In this document: piece by piece, positions 1 through 9,681 of the stretch | Position numbering within the stretch: the first letter of the stretch is position 1 | How the letters are laid out: each line of letters begins with the position of its first letter | Origin: Bifidobacterium vansinderenii | GTDB taxonomy: Bacteria > Actinomycetota > Actinomycetes > Actinomycetales > Bifidobacteriaceae | Reading direction: 5' to 3' | Length of the DNA: 64,000 nt | NCBI RefSeq assembly: GCF_002234915.1 | Contig: NZ_NEWD01000002.1 | Location: 94,053 to 158,052, forward strand | Program-made: the position numbers and the translations under genes | Notes under the pieces: generated by a model | The model's input: the letters and a program-made list of their open reading frames with translations, nothing else | What the model was told of the DNA's origin: nothing | Database searches by the model: none

Positions 1-30
1 TCGCTTCAGTAAGCCAGTAGTTGTACGTGA

Positions 31-117
31 GCCGAGGGGCGGGACGTATGATGTTCGACTGTAGGCTCGGCCAAACGGCCTTGAGTGTGTCGAACATCAT
101 ATGTCCCGCCCCTCGGC
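31..117. repeat. 29-bp near-perfect inverted repeat (stem-loop)
   Basis: Arms 31-59 and 89-117 are inverted copies differing at a single position, with a 29-nt loop that contains its own small GGCC/GGCC hairpin. It lies just after the sufC stop on the minus strand. No T-run follows on either strand, so it is not a textbook intrinsic terminator. It could be a Rho-type or attenuating structure, a processing stem between sufC and the next gene, or a small non-autonomous mobile element. No target-site duplication is obvious. Confidence 0.8.
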
Positions 118-132
118 GACCAACCAAGTACC

Positions 133-912
133 TTACGCCAGGGCGCTTTCGGAATCCGCGCCCTCCGGCAGATACTGGTCGTAGCCGTTCTCCTCCAGCT
201 CGTCGGCCAGCTCGGGGCCGCCGGTCTTCACAAAGTGGCCGTCGGCGAACACGTGCACGATGTCGGGCTTGATGTACTTGAGGATGCGGGTGTAGTGCGT
301 CACCATCATGATGCCGAGGCCGGTGTTCTCCTTGGCACGGTTGACGCCTTCGGACACGATGCGCAGGGCGTCAACGTCAAGGCCGGAGTCAGTCTCGTCG
401 AGAATGGCGAACTTGGGCTTGAGCAGTTCGAGCTGCAGCACTTCGGCGCGCTTCTTCTCGCCGCCGGAGAAGCCCTCGTTCACGGAACGGGAGGCGAACT
501 TCGGATCCATGCGCAGCTTCTTCATCGCGTCGCCGAGCTCCTTGGCCCAGGTGCGGATGGCCGGCGCCTTGCCGTCCACCTCGGTCTTGGCGGTGCGCAG
601 GAAGTTCGTCATGGACACGCCCGGCACCTCCACCGGGTACTGCATGGCCAGGAACAGTCCAGCTTTGGCGCGCTCGTCCGGGGTCATCTTCAGCAGGTCG
701 ACGCCGTCGAGCAGTGCCTGACCGGAATCGACCTCGTACTTGGGGTGGCCGGCCAGCGTGTAGGCCAGCGTGGACTTGCCGGAGCCGTTGGGGCCCATGA
801 TGGCGTGGGTCTCGCCGGAGTTGACGGTGAGGTTCACGCCCTTGAGGATCTGCTTGCGTCCGTCCTTGGTCTCCACCGAGGCGTACAGGTCCTTGATCTC
901 CAATGTGGACAT
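133..912 (-). CDS. sufC: Fe-S cluster assembly ATPase SufC
   Basis: ABC-type ATPase of the SUF iron-sulfur cluster assembly complex; in the cytosol it binds SufB and SufD and uses ATP hydrolysis to drive scaffold rearrangement rather than transport. The 259-aa protein has a Walker A GPNGSGKST at 40-48, the SufC-type signature FSGGEKKR near 148-155 and Walker B with FAILDETDSGLD at 168-179. It is the third gene of sufB-sufD-sufC, 22 nt after sufD, so cotranscription is likely. In other actinobacteria sufS and sufU follow; they would lie to the left of the window edge. Confidence 0.97.
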   Translation of the reverse strand: MSTLEIKDLYASVETKDGRKQILKGVNLTVNSGETHAIMGPNGSGKSTLAYTLAGHPKYEVDSGQALLDGVDLLKMTPDERAKAGLFLAMQYPVEVPGVSMTNFLRTAKTEVDGKAPAIRTWAKELGDAMKKLRMDPKFASRSVNEGFSGGEKKRAEVLQLELLKPKFAILDETDSGLDVDALRIVSEGVNRAKENTGLGIMMVTHYTRILKYIKPDIVHVFADGHFVKTGGPELADELEENGYDQYLPEGADSESALA

Positions 913-934
913 TTCAAAATCTCCTATTTCGTCG

Positions 935-2206
935 TTACTTGTCTTCGAGGACCTGTGCCATGGCCGCGCTCTCGCCCTTGGCGAGCCTGCGGTCGATGAC
1001 GGTCATCAGGTGTTCGGAAATGGACGGGATGCCGATCTCTTCGATCAGTTCGGCGAAGAATCCGCGTACCACGAGCTTGCGTGCCTCGGTTTCGGGGATG
1101 CCGCGGGACTGCAGGTAGAACAGCTCCTCGTCGTCGAATCGTCCGACGGAGCTGGCGTGGCCCGCGCCCACGATGTTGCCGTTCTCGATCTCCAGGTTCG
1201 GTTCGGAGTCGGCCACGGCGCCCGGAGTAAGCACCAGATTGCGGTTGAGCTCGTAGGAGTCGGTGCCGGGGGCGGTCGGTTCGATCAGCGCGTTGCCGAC
1301 CCACGTGGAGTGGGCGTCCTTGCCGTCGAGCGCACCCTTGTAGACCACGCGGGACTTGCATTCGGGGTGGTTGTGCACCACCATCGTGCGGTGCTCGATG
1401 TGCTGGCCGGGATCCACGAAGTAGATGCCGAGCATGTTGAGGTCGCCCTGCGGGCCGCCGAAGTCCTGATCCATGCGGATGCGCACCACGTCGCCGCCGA
1501 GGGTGACGACGGAGTGACGCAGGCTTGCGCCCTCGCCCACGTGGATGCGGTGGTTGCCCACGTGCTTGCTGGTCTTGTCCCATTCCTGCACGAACGTGGT
1601 GGAGATGTGCGAGTCCTTGCCGGTGGTGATCTCCACGCCTTCGGCGAGACGGGCGTGGCCGGTGTGCTCGATGATCACGTCGCCGTGTGCCTTGTCGTCG
1701 GCCTTGATCACCAGATGCAGGGCGTCGAGTTCGTCGCCGGCGCCGGTGATCTTGACGAGCACGGGCGTGGTGAGTTCACCGGTCAGTTCCACCACGGTGG
1801 CGGTGGTGCCGGACTGCCATTCGACGGCCGACACGCGGTCGTTCGGCTTGGAGACGGTGCCGGAGGGGGCTTCGTCGATCTTGGTCTGGTACAGCTTCAC
1901 ATTGTCCGCCGCCAGTTCGGTGCCGTCGATGGTGGACACCTCGATGGTGGTCTCGCCGCTGGGCTTGAACACGTCGAAGAACTCCGCGATGCGGTCGACG
2001 GGGGTGAAGCGCCAGTCGTCTTGCTTGCGCGTGGGGACGGCGAAGTCGTTGGCCTCGAACGAGCGGATGGCCTTGTCCGCGCTGGACGGCATCAGGGCCG
2101 GCACGGCGTAGGGATCGTTGAGATCCGCGACGGGGATGTTGAGTTCGGCGGCGATGTCGCGCACGGTGCCGTCGCCGACGGTTTCGACCTTGTTTTCGTC
2201 TGTCAT
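935..2206 (-). CDS. sufD: Fe-S cluster assembly protein SufD
   Basis: SufD is the SufB paralogue in the SufBC2D scaffold complex and is needed for iron entry and complex stability. The 423-aa product has the right-handed beta-helix core typical of the family, for example DQDFGGPQGDLNMLGIYF and the C-terminal segment with YLQSRGIPETEARKLVVRGF, which is shared with SufB ([20 protein letters not shown]). It starts with ATG 5 nt after the sufB stop. The N-terminal 100 residues are the variable helical part expected for SufD. Confidence 0.96.
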   Translation of the reverse strand: MTDENKVETVGDGTVRDIAAELNIPVADLNDPYAVPALMPSSADKAIRSFEANDFAVPTRKQDDWRFTPVDRIAEFFDVFKPSGETTIEVSTIDGTELAADNVKLYQTKIDEAPSGTVSKPNDRVSAVEWQSGTTATVVELTGELTTPVLVKITGAGDELDALHLVIKADDKAHGDVIIEHTGHARLAEGVEITTGKDSHISTTFVQEWDKTSKHVGNHRIHVGEGASLRHSVVTLGGDVVRIRMDQDFGGPQGDLNMLGIYFVDPGQHIEHRTMVVHNHPECKSRVVYKGALDGKDAHSTWVGNALIEPTAPGTDSYELNRNLVLTPGAVADSEPNLEIENGNIVGAGHASSVGRFDDEELFYLQSRGIPETEARKLVVRGFFAELIEEIGIPSISEHLMTVIDRRLAKGESAAMAQVLEDK

Positions 2207-2211
2207 CGGTA

Positions 2212-3729
2212 TCAGCCCACCGATCCTTCCATCTGCAGTTCCACCAAGCGGTTGAGTTCGAGCGCGTATTCCATGGGCAGCTCACGGCTGATCGGCTCGA
2301 CGAAGCCGCGCACGATCATGCCCATGGCCTCCTTTTCCTCGAGGCCGCGGCTCATCAGGTAGAAGAGCTGGTCCTCGGAGACCTTGGAGACGGTGGCCTC
2401 GTGGGCCATGGAGACATCGTCCTCGCGCACGTCCACATGCGGGTACGTGTCGGAGCGGGAGTAGTCGTCGACGAGCAGCGCATCGCAGACCACGGATGAG
2501 CTGGAGCCCTCGGCGCCCTTGACGATCTTGACCAGACCGCGGTAGGCGGATCGTCCGCCGCCACGGGAGATGGACTTGGCCACGATGGTGGAGCTGGTGT
2601 GCGGGGCCAGATGGATCATCTTGGCGCCGGTGTCCTGGTACTGGCCCTTGCCGGCGAAGCCGAGCGACATGGTTTCGGCCTTGGCGTACGGTTCGGCGAG
2701 GATGCAGGCCGGGTACTTCATGGTGGCCTTGGAGCCGATGTTGCCGTCGACCCATTCCATGGTGCCGCCCTCGCGCACGTAGGCGCGCTGGGTGACGAGG
2801 TTGTACACGTTGTTCGACCAGTTCTGCACGGTGGTGTAGCGCACGCGGGCGTGCTTCTCGACCACGATCTCCACGATGGCGGCGTGCAGCGAGTCCTCGG
2901 ACCAGATCGGGGCGGTGCAGCCTTCGACGTAGTGCACGTAGGAGCCCTCGTCGGCAATGATCAGCGTGCGTTCGAACTGTCCCATGGCCGGGGTGTTGAT
3001 GCGGAAGTACGCCTGCAGCGGGATGTCCACGTGCACGCCCTTCGGCACGTAGACGAACGATCCGCCGGACCATGCGGCCGTGTTGAGCGCACCGAACTTG
3101 TTGTCCTCCGGCGGCACCACGGTGGCGAAGTACTTCTTCACCAGATCCGGGTATTCACGCACGGCGGTGTCGGTGTCGACGAAGATCACACCCTGCTTCT
3201 TGAGATCCTCCTGAATGGAGTTGTAGATCACTTCGGACTCGTACTGGGCGGCCACGCCGGAGACCAGACGCTTCTTCTCGGCCTCGGGGATGCCCAGTCG
3301 ATCGTAGGTGCTGCGGATGTCGTCGGGCAGCTCATCCCAGCTCTTGGCCTGCTTGTCGATCGGCTTGACGTAGTACTTGAAGTCGTCGGCGTTGAAGCCG
3401 GAAAGGTCCACGCCCCATTCGGGCATCGGCTTTTCGAGGAACGCCTTGTATCCGCGCAGACGCATGTCGAGCATCCATTCGGGCTCGCCCTTGTCGGCGG
3501 AGATGGCCCTCACCACGTCCTCGTCGATGCCTCGCTTCGCAGCCTCGCCGGCGGCATCGGAATCATGCCATCCGTAGCTGTAATCACCGAACTGCGAGAT
3601 GATCTCGTCATCCTGCTTGATCTTGTCCTCGTTGACGCGGGAACGGTCGGCCACATACTGGCTCATCTCCACGTCAGCCGCCGCGGAGCCCTTGTCCGGG
3701 GTCTCCTGCGACGTCATTTCATCCGTCAC
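2212..3729 (-). CDS. sufB: Fe-S cluster assembly scaffold SufB
   Basis: Scaffold subunit on which Fe-S clusters are built in the SUF pathway. The beta-helix core is clear, with [12 protein letters not shown] (a conserved Cys region of SufB), the [19 protein letters not shown] block and the C-terminal [19 protein letters not shown] place the start at a GTG (3729) because a GGAGGAAA box sits 9 nt before it, giving 505 aa, close to the usual size. In-frame alternatives are ATG at 3762 (weak ribosome site), ATG at 3717 and a TTG at 3804. It is the first gene of the suf operon visible here. Confidence 0.95.
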   Translation of the reverse strand: MTDEMTSQETPDKGSAAADVEMSQYVADRSRVNEDKIKQDDEIISQFGDYSYGWHDSDAAGEAAKRGIDEDVVRAISADKGEPEWMLDMRLRGYKAFLEKPMPEWGVDLSGFNADDFKYYVKPIDKQAKSWDELPDDIRSTYDRLGIPEAEKKRLVSGVAAQYESEVIYNSIQEDLKKQGVIFVDTDTAVREYPDLVKKYFATVVPPEDNKFGALNTAAWSGGSFVYVPKGVHVDIPLQAYFRINTPAMGQFERTLIIADEGSYVHYVEGCTAPIWSEDSLHAAIVEIVVEKHARVRYTTVQNWSNNVYNLVTQRAYVREGGTMEWVDGNIGSKATMKYPACILAEPYAKAETMSLGFAGKGQYQDTGAKMIHLAPHTSSTIVAKSISRGGGRSAYRGLVKIVKGAEGSSSSVVCDALLVDDYSRSDTYPHVDVREDDVSMAHEATVSKVSEDQLFYLMSRGLEEKEAMGMIVRGFVEPISRELPMEYALELNRLVELQMEGSVG

Positions 3730-3912
3730 CTTGAGTTTCCTCCCATCGTCCGGCGTGATCATGGTCGCCGGAGCCTTGACGAAAGTGCTTTCTGTCCGTA
3801 GCAAATCTAACAGAACATCACGAACAACACTAATCGGCGTTCCGTGAATTATCCATCGGCAAACGTGAGAAAGATTACAAAGACAATGTGTCCGCCGGAC
3901 GCAGAATACGAT

Positions 3913-3947
3913 GAAGCCCGCCGTACGCGTAATGCACGGCGGGCTTC
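3913..3947 (-). terminator. Probable pyrG terminator hairpin
   Basis: Perfect 12-bp stem (3913-3924 with 3936-3947) and an 11-nt loop, about 60 nt after the pyrG stop on the minus strand and upstream of sufB. It has no clear T-run, so termination strength is uncertain. Confidence 0.65.
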
Positions 3948-4008
3948 ACGTCTCATCGGTGGTCGTCGAATCAATCGGTTAGATCATGGATTGATCGACG
4001 AATCCCGA

Positions 4009-5670
4009 TCAGTGAGTGGCCTGATGATCAAGCGCAGCCTTGACCAGACCGGCGAACAGCGGGTGCGGCTTGGTCGGGCGGGACTTGAACTCCGGATGGG
4101 CCTGCGTGGCGATGTAGAACGGGTGCACGTCCTGCGGCAGTTCCACAAACTCGGTGAGCTCGCCATCAGGGCTCTGGCCGGAGATGCGCAGACCGGCCTC
4201 GCGCAGACGATCCTTATAGGCCACGTTCACCTCGTAGCGGTGGCGGTGACGCTCGGTGACGTGCGTGGTACCGTACAGCTGCGCGGCGAGGGAGCCCTCC
4301 TCCAGCACGGCCGGGTAGCTGCCCAGTCGCATGGTGTGGCCCATGTCACCCTTGCCGGCGACGATGTCCTTCTGCTCCTCCATGGTGGCGATGACCGGGT
4401 TGGCGCAATCCGGCTCGAACTCGGAAGAGTTGGCGTCCTCGAGGCCGAGGACGTGGCGGGCGTATTCGATGACCATGGACTGCAGGCCCAGGCACAGGCC
4501 CAGAGCGGGCAGACGGTTCTCACGGGCGTACTTGAGGGCGCCGATCTTGCCGTCGATGCCGCGGATGCCGAAGCCGCCGGGGATCACGATGCCGTCCACG
4601 TCGGCCAGCGCCTTGGCGGCGCCTTCCTCGGTCTCGCACTCGTCGGCCGCGACCCATTCGACGTTGACCTTGGCCCAGTTGGCGAAGCCGCCGGCCTTGA
4701 TGGCCTCGGTGACGGACAGGTAGGCGTCGGGCAGGTCGATGTACTTGCCCACGATGGCCACGTTCACCTCGTGCTTGGGGTGGTGCACGCGGTCGAGCAG
4801 GTCGGACCACTCGGCCCAGTTCACGTCGTGGAACGGCAGGCCGAGCTCACGTACCACGTAGGCGTCGAGGCCCTCGTTGAACAGGGTCTTCGGCACGTCG
4901 TAGATGCTCGGGGCGTCCACGCAGTTGACCACGCCTTCCTCGTCCACGTCGCACATGAGGCTGATCTTGTCCTTGATGGACTGGGACAGCGGACGGTCGG
5001 AACGCAGCACCAGGGCGTCGGGGGCGATGCCGAGCTGACGCAGCATCATCACGGAATGCTGAGTGGGCTTGGTCTTGAGCTCGTGGGCGGCGGCGATGTA
5101 CGGCACGAGGGACACGTGCACGAACATGCAGTTGTCGGAGCCGATGTCGCGACGCACCTCGCGGGCGGCCTCCAGGAACGGTTGGCTTTCGATGTCGCCG
5201 ACGGTGCCGCCGATCTCGGTGATGATCACGTCGACGTCATCGGACGCCTGGGCACGCATACGCGACTTGATCTCGTTGGTGATGTGGGGAATGACCTGGA
5301 CGCACTGGCCAAGGTACTCGCCGGCGCGCTCCTTGCGCAACACCTCCTGGTACACCTGACCGGTGGTGACGTTGGCCTTCTGGGAGAGGAACACGTCGAG
5401 GAAGCGCTCGTAGTGGCCGATGTCGAGATCCGTCTCGGCGCCGTCCTCGGTCACATAGACCTCGCCGTGCTGGAACGGGTTCATGGTACCCGGATCAACG
5501 TTGATGTAGGGGTCGAGCTTCTGCTGAAGCACATGGATGCCACGACTACGGAGGAGTCGGCCGAGGGACGATGCCGTGAGTCCCTTGCCGAGCGACGACA
5601 CAACTCCGCCGGTGACGAAAATGTGCTTGGTGATGTGCTCTTGCGCGATGCCATGTTTTCTTCTAACCAT
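4009..5670 (-). CDS. pyrG: CTP synthase
   Basis: Converts UTP to CTP with ATP and glutamine, the last step of pyrimidine nucleotide synthesis. The 553-aa protein has the N-terminal synthase domain beginning with the P-loop-like [19 protein letters not shown], and a C-terminal class I glutamine amidotransferase domain with PGGFGIRG (oxyanion strand), the nucleophile Cys393 in LGLCLGLQ, and the His/Glu segment near the C-terminus ([10 protein letters not shown]). Length and motifs are complete. It is preceded by a structured intergenic region and followed by a hairpin, suggesting a single-gene unit. Confidence 0.98.
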   Translation of the reverse strand: MVRRKHGIAQEHITKHIFVTGGVVSSLGKGLTASSLGRLLRSRGIHVLQQKLDPYINVDPGTMNPFQHGEVYVTEDGAETDLDIGHYERFLDVFLSQKANVTTGQVYQEVLRKERAGEYLGQCVQVIPHITNEIKSRMRAQASDDVDVIITEIGGTVGDIESQPFLEAAREVRRDIGSDNCMFVHVSLVPYIAAAHELKTKPTQHSVMMLRQLGIAPDALVLRSDRPLSQSIKDKISLMCDVDEEGVVNCVDAPSIYDVPKTLFNEGLDAYVVRELGLPFHDVNWAEWSDLLDRVHHPKHEVNVAIVGKYIDLPDAYLSVTEAIKAGGFANWAKVNVEWVAADECETEEGAAKALADVDGIVIPGGFGIRGIDGKIGALKYARENRLPALGLCLGLQSMVIEYARHVLGLEDANSSEFEPDCANPVIATMEEQKDIVAGKGDMGHTMRLGSYPAVLEEGSLAAQLYGTTHVTERHRHRYEVNVAYKDRLREAGLRISGQSPDGELTEFVELPQDVHPFYIATQAHPEFKSRPTKPHPLFAGLVKAALDHQATH

Positions 5671-5753
5671 GGAATTTCACTTTATCATCGCCATGAGACG
5701 CGGCGTGTTCGCAGTCGTCCCAGTGGATCGTCCCATCCCGTGGAACGAAAGTC

Positions 5754-5795
5754 GTCGTGTCGCCGTTGGTGTGATCACACTAGCGACGACACGAC
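5754..5795. other. Nested palindromic hairpin between aroQ and pyrG
   Basis: Arms 5754-5765 and 5784-5795 pair with one mismatch and enclose a perfect 12-bp palindrome, GTGTGATCACAC (5769-5780). It lies about 70 nt after the aroQ stop and 84 nt before pyrG. It may end aroQ transcription, be a protein-binding dyad, or form part of the pyrG leader. The sequence alone does not decide. Confidence 0.55.
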
Positions 5796-5863
5796 AGATG
5801 CGCGCACCGGCACGACATGCGATACGTCTGTACACAAATCGAATGTGCGAATGTGTACGGCGC

Positions 5864-6310
5864 TCAGCCGTTGACGATGTGCGCCACGGCCTCGAGGGCG
5901 AGCTTGTAGCCGAAGAAGCCCATGCCGGTGATGGTGCCGGTGGCCACGGGGCTGATCACGGAGCGCTTGCGGAATTCGTCGCGGGCGGACGGGTTGGAGA
6001 TGTGCACCTCCATGAGGGGCAGTCCGGCGTCGCCGACCATGTGCGCGGCGTCGGACAGCGCGTACGAGTAGTGGGTAAACGCGGCGGGGTTCATCACCAC
6101 CGGGGTCTTCTCGTCGGCGGCCTGGTGCATCCAACGGACCATCTCGGCCTCGTCGTCGGTCTGACGCACCTCCACGTCGAGACCGAGTTCCGCACCCCAC
6201 TCGGTGCACAGGCGACGAAGCTCCTCAAGATCCTGCCGGCCGTAGACGTCCGGCTGGCGCACGCCGAGGCGGCCGAGATTAGGTCCGTTGACAACGATGA
6301 CTTTGGTCAT
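5864..6310 (-). CDS. aroQ: 3-dehydroquinate dehydratase, type II
   Basis: Dehydrates 3-dehydroquinate to 3-dehydroshikimate, third step of the shikimate pathway. The 148-aa protein matches the small dodecameric type II family: NGPNLGRLGVRQPDVYG at the N-terminus (with the active-site lid Tyr), NPAAFTHYSYAL, VHISNPSARDEFRKRS (catalytic His region) and the C-terminal GFFGYKLALEAV. I chose the ATG at 6310, which begins the conserved strand MTKVIVVNGPN and has an AGGAG-like box (AAAGGAGCCCATC) before it; upstream in-frame sequence belongs to aroKB in another frame. It follows the aroKB stop by 11 nt. Confidence 0.97.
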   Translation of the reverse strand: MTKVIVVNGPNLGRLGVRQPDVYGRQDLEELRRLCTEWGAELGLDVEVRQTDDEAEMVRWMHQAADEKTPVVMNPAAFTHYSYALSDAAHMVGDAGLPLMEVHISNPSARDEFRKRSVISPVATGTITGMGFFGYKLALEAVAHIVNG

Positions 6311-6321
6311 GATGGGCTCCT

Positions 6322-7935
6322 TTACTGCTGAATGCGGCGGAAGGCTTCCTCGACGGCGTCGGCCGGCGGGTTGTCCAGATGGACGACGTGTCCGGGGCGG
6401 TCGAGCACCACGAAGCGCAGCATATTGCCGCGGGCCTTCTTGTCGCGGTGCATGAGCGCGAGCACGTCCTCGAAGCTGCCGCCGTTCCACGAGGTCGGCA
6501 GGCCGAGCGAGGACAGCAGCGAACGATGGTAGTCCACCAGATCCTGGTCGATGTAGCCGAGCAGATGGGCAAGTTCGGCGGCGTAGACCATGCCGACGGC
6601 CACGGCGTTGCCGTGACGCCAGCGGAAGTGTTCCAGCTTCTCGATGGCGTGCCCCATGGTGTGACCGTAGTTGAGGAACTCACGCAGTCCCTTCTCCTTG
6701 AGATCGGAGGAGACGTGATGCGCCTTGACACGCACCGTACGCTCGATGAGTTCGGCGATCACATGCTCGAGCTCGTCGGACACATGTTCGGGATCGAAGA
6801 TACGCAGCGCATCGGCGTTCTCCTCGAGGATGCGCAGGATCTCGGTGTCCATGATGAAGCCGGACTTGGCCACCTCTCCCAGGCCTTCGACGAAGATGTC
6901 GTTCGGCAGCGTGGCGAGCGTGGTCAGATCGGCGAGCACGCCGGCCGGCGTATAGAACGATCCGACCAGATTCTTGCCCGCCTCGGTGTTGATGCCGGTC
7001 TTGCCGCCGGTGGACGCGTCGACCATGGCCAGCAGCGAGGTCGGGCAGTTCACGTAGCGGATGCCACGCATCCAGGTGGCGGCGACGAAGCCGGCCAGAT
7101 CGGTGGCCGCGCCACCGCCGAGGCCCACCACGGCGTCGGAACGGGTGAAGCCCTCCTCACCCAGACGCTTCCAGATGCCGTTGGCCACCTCGATGGTCTT
7201 GCCGGCCTCGGCATCGGGAATGGTGATATCGGACACCTCGTATCCGGCACGACGCAGCAGCGTGCGGGCACGGTCGGAGTGCCTCTGGACGGGAGTGGTG
7301 TGGATCAGTGCGATACGCACCGGCTTGTCGCCCAACACTTCGGCCAGATGGCTGCCCACATGCGAGCCGATCCGCACGTCGTAGGGGTCGGCACCCGTAA
7401 CGTGCACCACGCGTTCGTTCGCGGAATCGGCGATGTTCTGTGCCGCCTGCATGGGATTCTTTCCTTTCGTGTGAACGATGCAATTCGCCAGTCGTTCGAA
7501 TACCGGACGACGCTGTGAATACAGTTTGCGCCATTTCTTGGCGGCGCCGTCGACTAGCAGCGGCCTGTTGCCGGAACGGGATGCGCGGGCGATGGCCTCG
7601 TTGGGATCCGCATCGAGATAGGCGACGGTGCCGCCCTCCCCGATGTAGGATTCCAGGGCGGCGTAGACCCGGTCGGTCATCGGCGCTCCGCCGCCCAGCG
7701 ACAGCACGCCTTCGAAGTCATGCAGATGTTCGAGTATCGTATCCGCCTCGATGCGGCGGAATTCCGCCTCGCCTCGGGTCTCGAAGATCTGTGGGATCTT
7801 CACGCCCTCGCGTTCCTCGATCTCCACATCGGAGTCGACGAACGGCACGTTCAGCAGTTCGGCCACATCCTGGCCGATGCGGGTCTTGCCCGCTCCCGGC
7901 ATGCCGATGAGCACGGCCTTGGGGATCAACGTCAT
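6322..7935 (-). CDS. aroK-aroB: Fused shikimate kinase / 3-dehydroquinate synthase
   Basis: A two-domain enzyme of the shikimate pathway. Residues 1 to about 170 are shikimate kinase (AroK): P-loop GMPGAGKTR at 11-19, the substrate-binding SLGGGAP and the lid-region RSGNRPLL. Residues about 190-537 are 3-dehydroquinate synthase (AroB): [13 protein letters not shown] near 270, [20 protein letters not shown], and the metal-ligand segment [12 protein letters not shown]. AroB makes dehydroquinate and AroK phosphorylates shikimate, so the fused activities are not consecutive: AroQ and AroE act between them. Such a fusion is known in bifidobacteria. The gene lies 15 nt after aroC and just before aroQ, in one operon. 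Confidence 0.97.
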   Translation of the reverse strand: MTLIPKAVLIGMPGAGKTRIGQDVAELLNVPFVDSDVEIEEREGVKIPQIFETRGEAEFRRIEADTILEHLHDFEGVLSLGGGAPMTDRVYAALESYIGEGGTVAYLDADPNEAIARASRSGNRPLLVDGAAKKWRKLYSQRRPVFERLANCIVHTKGKNPMQAAQNIADSANERVVHVTGADPYDVRIGSHVGSHLAEVLGDKPVRIALIHTTPVQRHSDRARTLLRRAGYEVSDITIPDAEAGKTIEVANGIWKRLGEEGFTRSDAVVGLGGGAATDLAGFVAATWMRGIRYVNCPTSLLAMVDASTGGKTGINTEAGKNLVGSFYTPAGVLADLTTLATLPNDIFVEGLGEVAKSGFIMDTEILRILEENADALRIFDPEHVSDELEHVIAELIERTVRVKAHHVSSDLKEKGLREFLNYGHTMGHAIEKLEHFRWRHGNAVAVGMVYAAELAHLLGYIDQDLVDYHRSLLSSLGLPTSWNGGSFEDVLALMHRDKKARGNMLRFVVLDRPGHVVHLDNPPADAVEEAFRRIQQ

Positions 7936-7950
7936 GATCGAAGCTCTCCC

Positions 7951-9138
7951 CTACCGCATGTGCTCGGGCCAGGACGCCAGGTAGGACTCGGCGTTACGAC
8001 GGATCTCAGCCACCGAATCGCCACCGAACTTCTCCAGCACGAAACGTGCGAGCGTCAGACGGACCATGGCCTCAGCCACCACGGATGCCGCGGGCACGGC
8101 CGTAGTGTCGGAACGCTGGTTGATGGCCTGGGCGGCCTCGCCGGTCAGCACGTCCACGGTGCGCAGCGCGCGCGGAATCGACGGGATCGGCTTCATGGCG
8201 GCGCGTACGCGAATCGGCTGGCCGTTCGACATGCCGCCCTCGATACCGCCGGCGCGGTTGGACAGACGAGTGATGCGACCGTTCTCGTCGGTCACGATCT
8301 CGTCATGGGCCTGGGATCCGGGACGGACTGCCTCGAGGAAGCCGTCACCGATCTCCACGCCCTTGATCGCCTGGATGCCCATAACAGCACCGGCCAGAGC
8401 GGCATCGAGACGACGATCGGACTCCACGTAGGTGCCCAGACCGGCGGGAACGCCGTAGGCCAGCACTTCGATCACGCCGCCGACGGTGTCGCCGCTCTGC
8501 TTGATCTCGTCGATGCGGGCCTTCATACGGGCCTCACCGTCCTTGTCGAGCGTACGCACCGGGGACGCATCGAGGGCGGCCACATCATCGGGAGTGGGCA
8601 GCGGGGCGTTCTCGTCGACGCCGGCACCTCCGATGGAGATGACATGGGAGACGGTACGAATACCCAGCGTCTGCTCAAGGAACTTGGCGGCCACGGCGCC
8701 CAGAGCCACACGGGATGCGGTTTCTCGGGCGCTGGAGCGTTCCAGCACGGGGCGGGCGTCATCAAAACCGTACTTGCGCATGCCGGTGAGATCGGCATGG
8801 CCGGGACGCGGACGGCTCAGCGGGGCGTTGCGGCCCTCGCGGGGGATGTCGTGGTCAAGCGGGTCGGCGCTCATGACCTCGGTCCACTTGGGCCATTCGG
8901 TGTTGGCGATCTCGATGGCGATCGGGGAACCCAGCGTGGAACCGTGACGCACGCCGGTGAGCATGCGTACCTTGTCCTCTTCGAACTTCATGCGGGCGCC
9001 GCGTCCGTATCCCAGACGTCGACGCGCCAGCGCGTCCTTGATGTCCTGGGATGTGACGGCCACGCCGGACGGCAATCCCTCGATCATGGCCACCAACGCC
9101 TCGCCATGTGATTCCCCAGCCGTCTGCCAGCGCAACAT
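7951..9138 (-). CDS. aroC: Chorismate synthase
   Basis: FMN-dependent elimination of phosphate from EPSP to give chorismate, last step of the shikimate pathway. The 395-aa protein starts with [14 protein letters not shown] (family signature) and has [31 protein letters not shown] and the C-terminal [18 protein letters not shown]. The ATG at 9138 is preferred over an in-frame TTG at 9156 because GGAG lies 6 nt upstream of it. It leads the aroC-aroKB-aroQ run and is divergent from the prepilin peptidase gene; the intergenic space is only about 70 nt. Confidence 0.97.
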   Translation of the reverse strand: MLRWQTAGESHGEALVAMIEGLPSGVAVTSQDIKDALARRRLGYGRGARMKFEEDKVRMLTGVRHGSTLGSPIAIEIANTEWPKWTEVMSADPLDHDIPREGRNAPLSRPRPGHADLTGMRKYGFDDARPVLERSSARETASRVALGAVAAKFLEQTLGIRTVSHVISIGGAGVDENAPLPTPDDVAALDASPVRTLDKDGEARMKARIDEIKQSGDTVGGVIEVLAYGVPAGLGTYVESDRRLDAALAGAVMGIQAIKGVEIGDGFLEAVRPGSQAHDEIVTDENGRITRLSNRAGGIEGGMSNGQPIRVRAAMKPIPSIPRALRTVDVLTGEAAQAINQRSDTTAVPAASVVAEAMVRLTLARFVLEKFGGDSVAEIRRNAESYLASWPEHMR

Positions 9139-9209
9139 CTCCCGCTCCTTTATCAACGTGTGTTCCCGGTCGAACGCTTGTCGTTCAACCTCGGTATATC
9201 TTACGAGTA

Positions 9210-9653
9210 ATGACGTACCTTTTCATTCCTACAGCAGTGGCCGGATTTGTGGTGACGTGTACCGATATACGGACACGTCGGGTGCCCCGTGCGGTGATCG
9301 CCGCCGGATCGCTGACGCAGGTGATATGCATGGCTGCATGGTGCGCGACGGTGGGACGATGGTCGTCGTTGATCATGAGTCTCGTGCTTGCGCTGGCATG
9401 CGCCGCCGTGCAGCTGCTGCTGGCGATGGTCCGCCCCGGCACGCTGGGGTTCGGCGATGTGACGTGCACGCTGATGATGGGGATCGCCGTGGGCTGGTTC
9501 GGTGTGGAGGCGGTGCTGGTCTGGTGGATGCTGATGGGCCTGCTGGGACTGGTCATGCTGGGAGTACAAAAACGCCGGGGCGGGGATTCAATTCCCTTCG
9601 CCCCGGCGATCGTGCTGGCCGCGGTGATCGTGGTGCTGGCGCGCGCGCTCTGA
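9210..9653 (+). CDS. Prepilin peptidase, A24 family (TadV/CpaA-like)
   Basis: Integral membrane aspartic protease that cleaves class III signal peptides of Flp/Tad pilins. The 147-aa, multi-pass protein has the two catalytic-Asp contexts of the family: TDIRTRRVP near residue 20 and GFGDV near 85, with hydrophobic segments between. The size is that of TadV, lacking the N-methyltransferase domain of PilD. No other pilus gene is in the window; an unlinked tadV is known from bifidobacteria with a tad locus elsewhere. There is no convincing ribosome site, and a TATC-rich -10-like stretch ends about 10 nt before the ATG, so the mRNA may be leaderless. Its 3' end contains the mltG terminator. Confidence 0.85.
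   Translation: MTYLFIPTAVAGFVVTCTDIRTRRVPRAVIAAGSLTQVICMAAWCATVGRWSSLIMSLVLALACAAVQLLLAMVRPGTLGFGDVTCTLMMGIAVGWFGVEAVLVWWMLMGLLGLVMLGVQKRRGGDSIPFAPAIVLAAVIVVLARAL
9568..9608 (-). terminator. Intrinsic terminator of the alaS-ruvX-mltG unit, inside the convergent gene
   Basis: A perfect 10-bp GC stem (9573-9582 with 9599-9608), an inner GGGA/TCCC-type extension, and on the minus strand a run of five T at 9572-9568. It lies 74 nt after the mltG stop but within the coding sequence of the convergent prepilin peptidase gene. Confidence 0.85.
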
Positions 9654-9681
9654 TTTCGGCACGCACCAGCCGATCGATTCG

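Noticed and set aside
31..117. tRNA or small structured RNA gene
   Set aside because: The long simple stem does not match a cloverleaf, and no T-loop or D-loop consensus is present.
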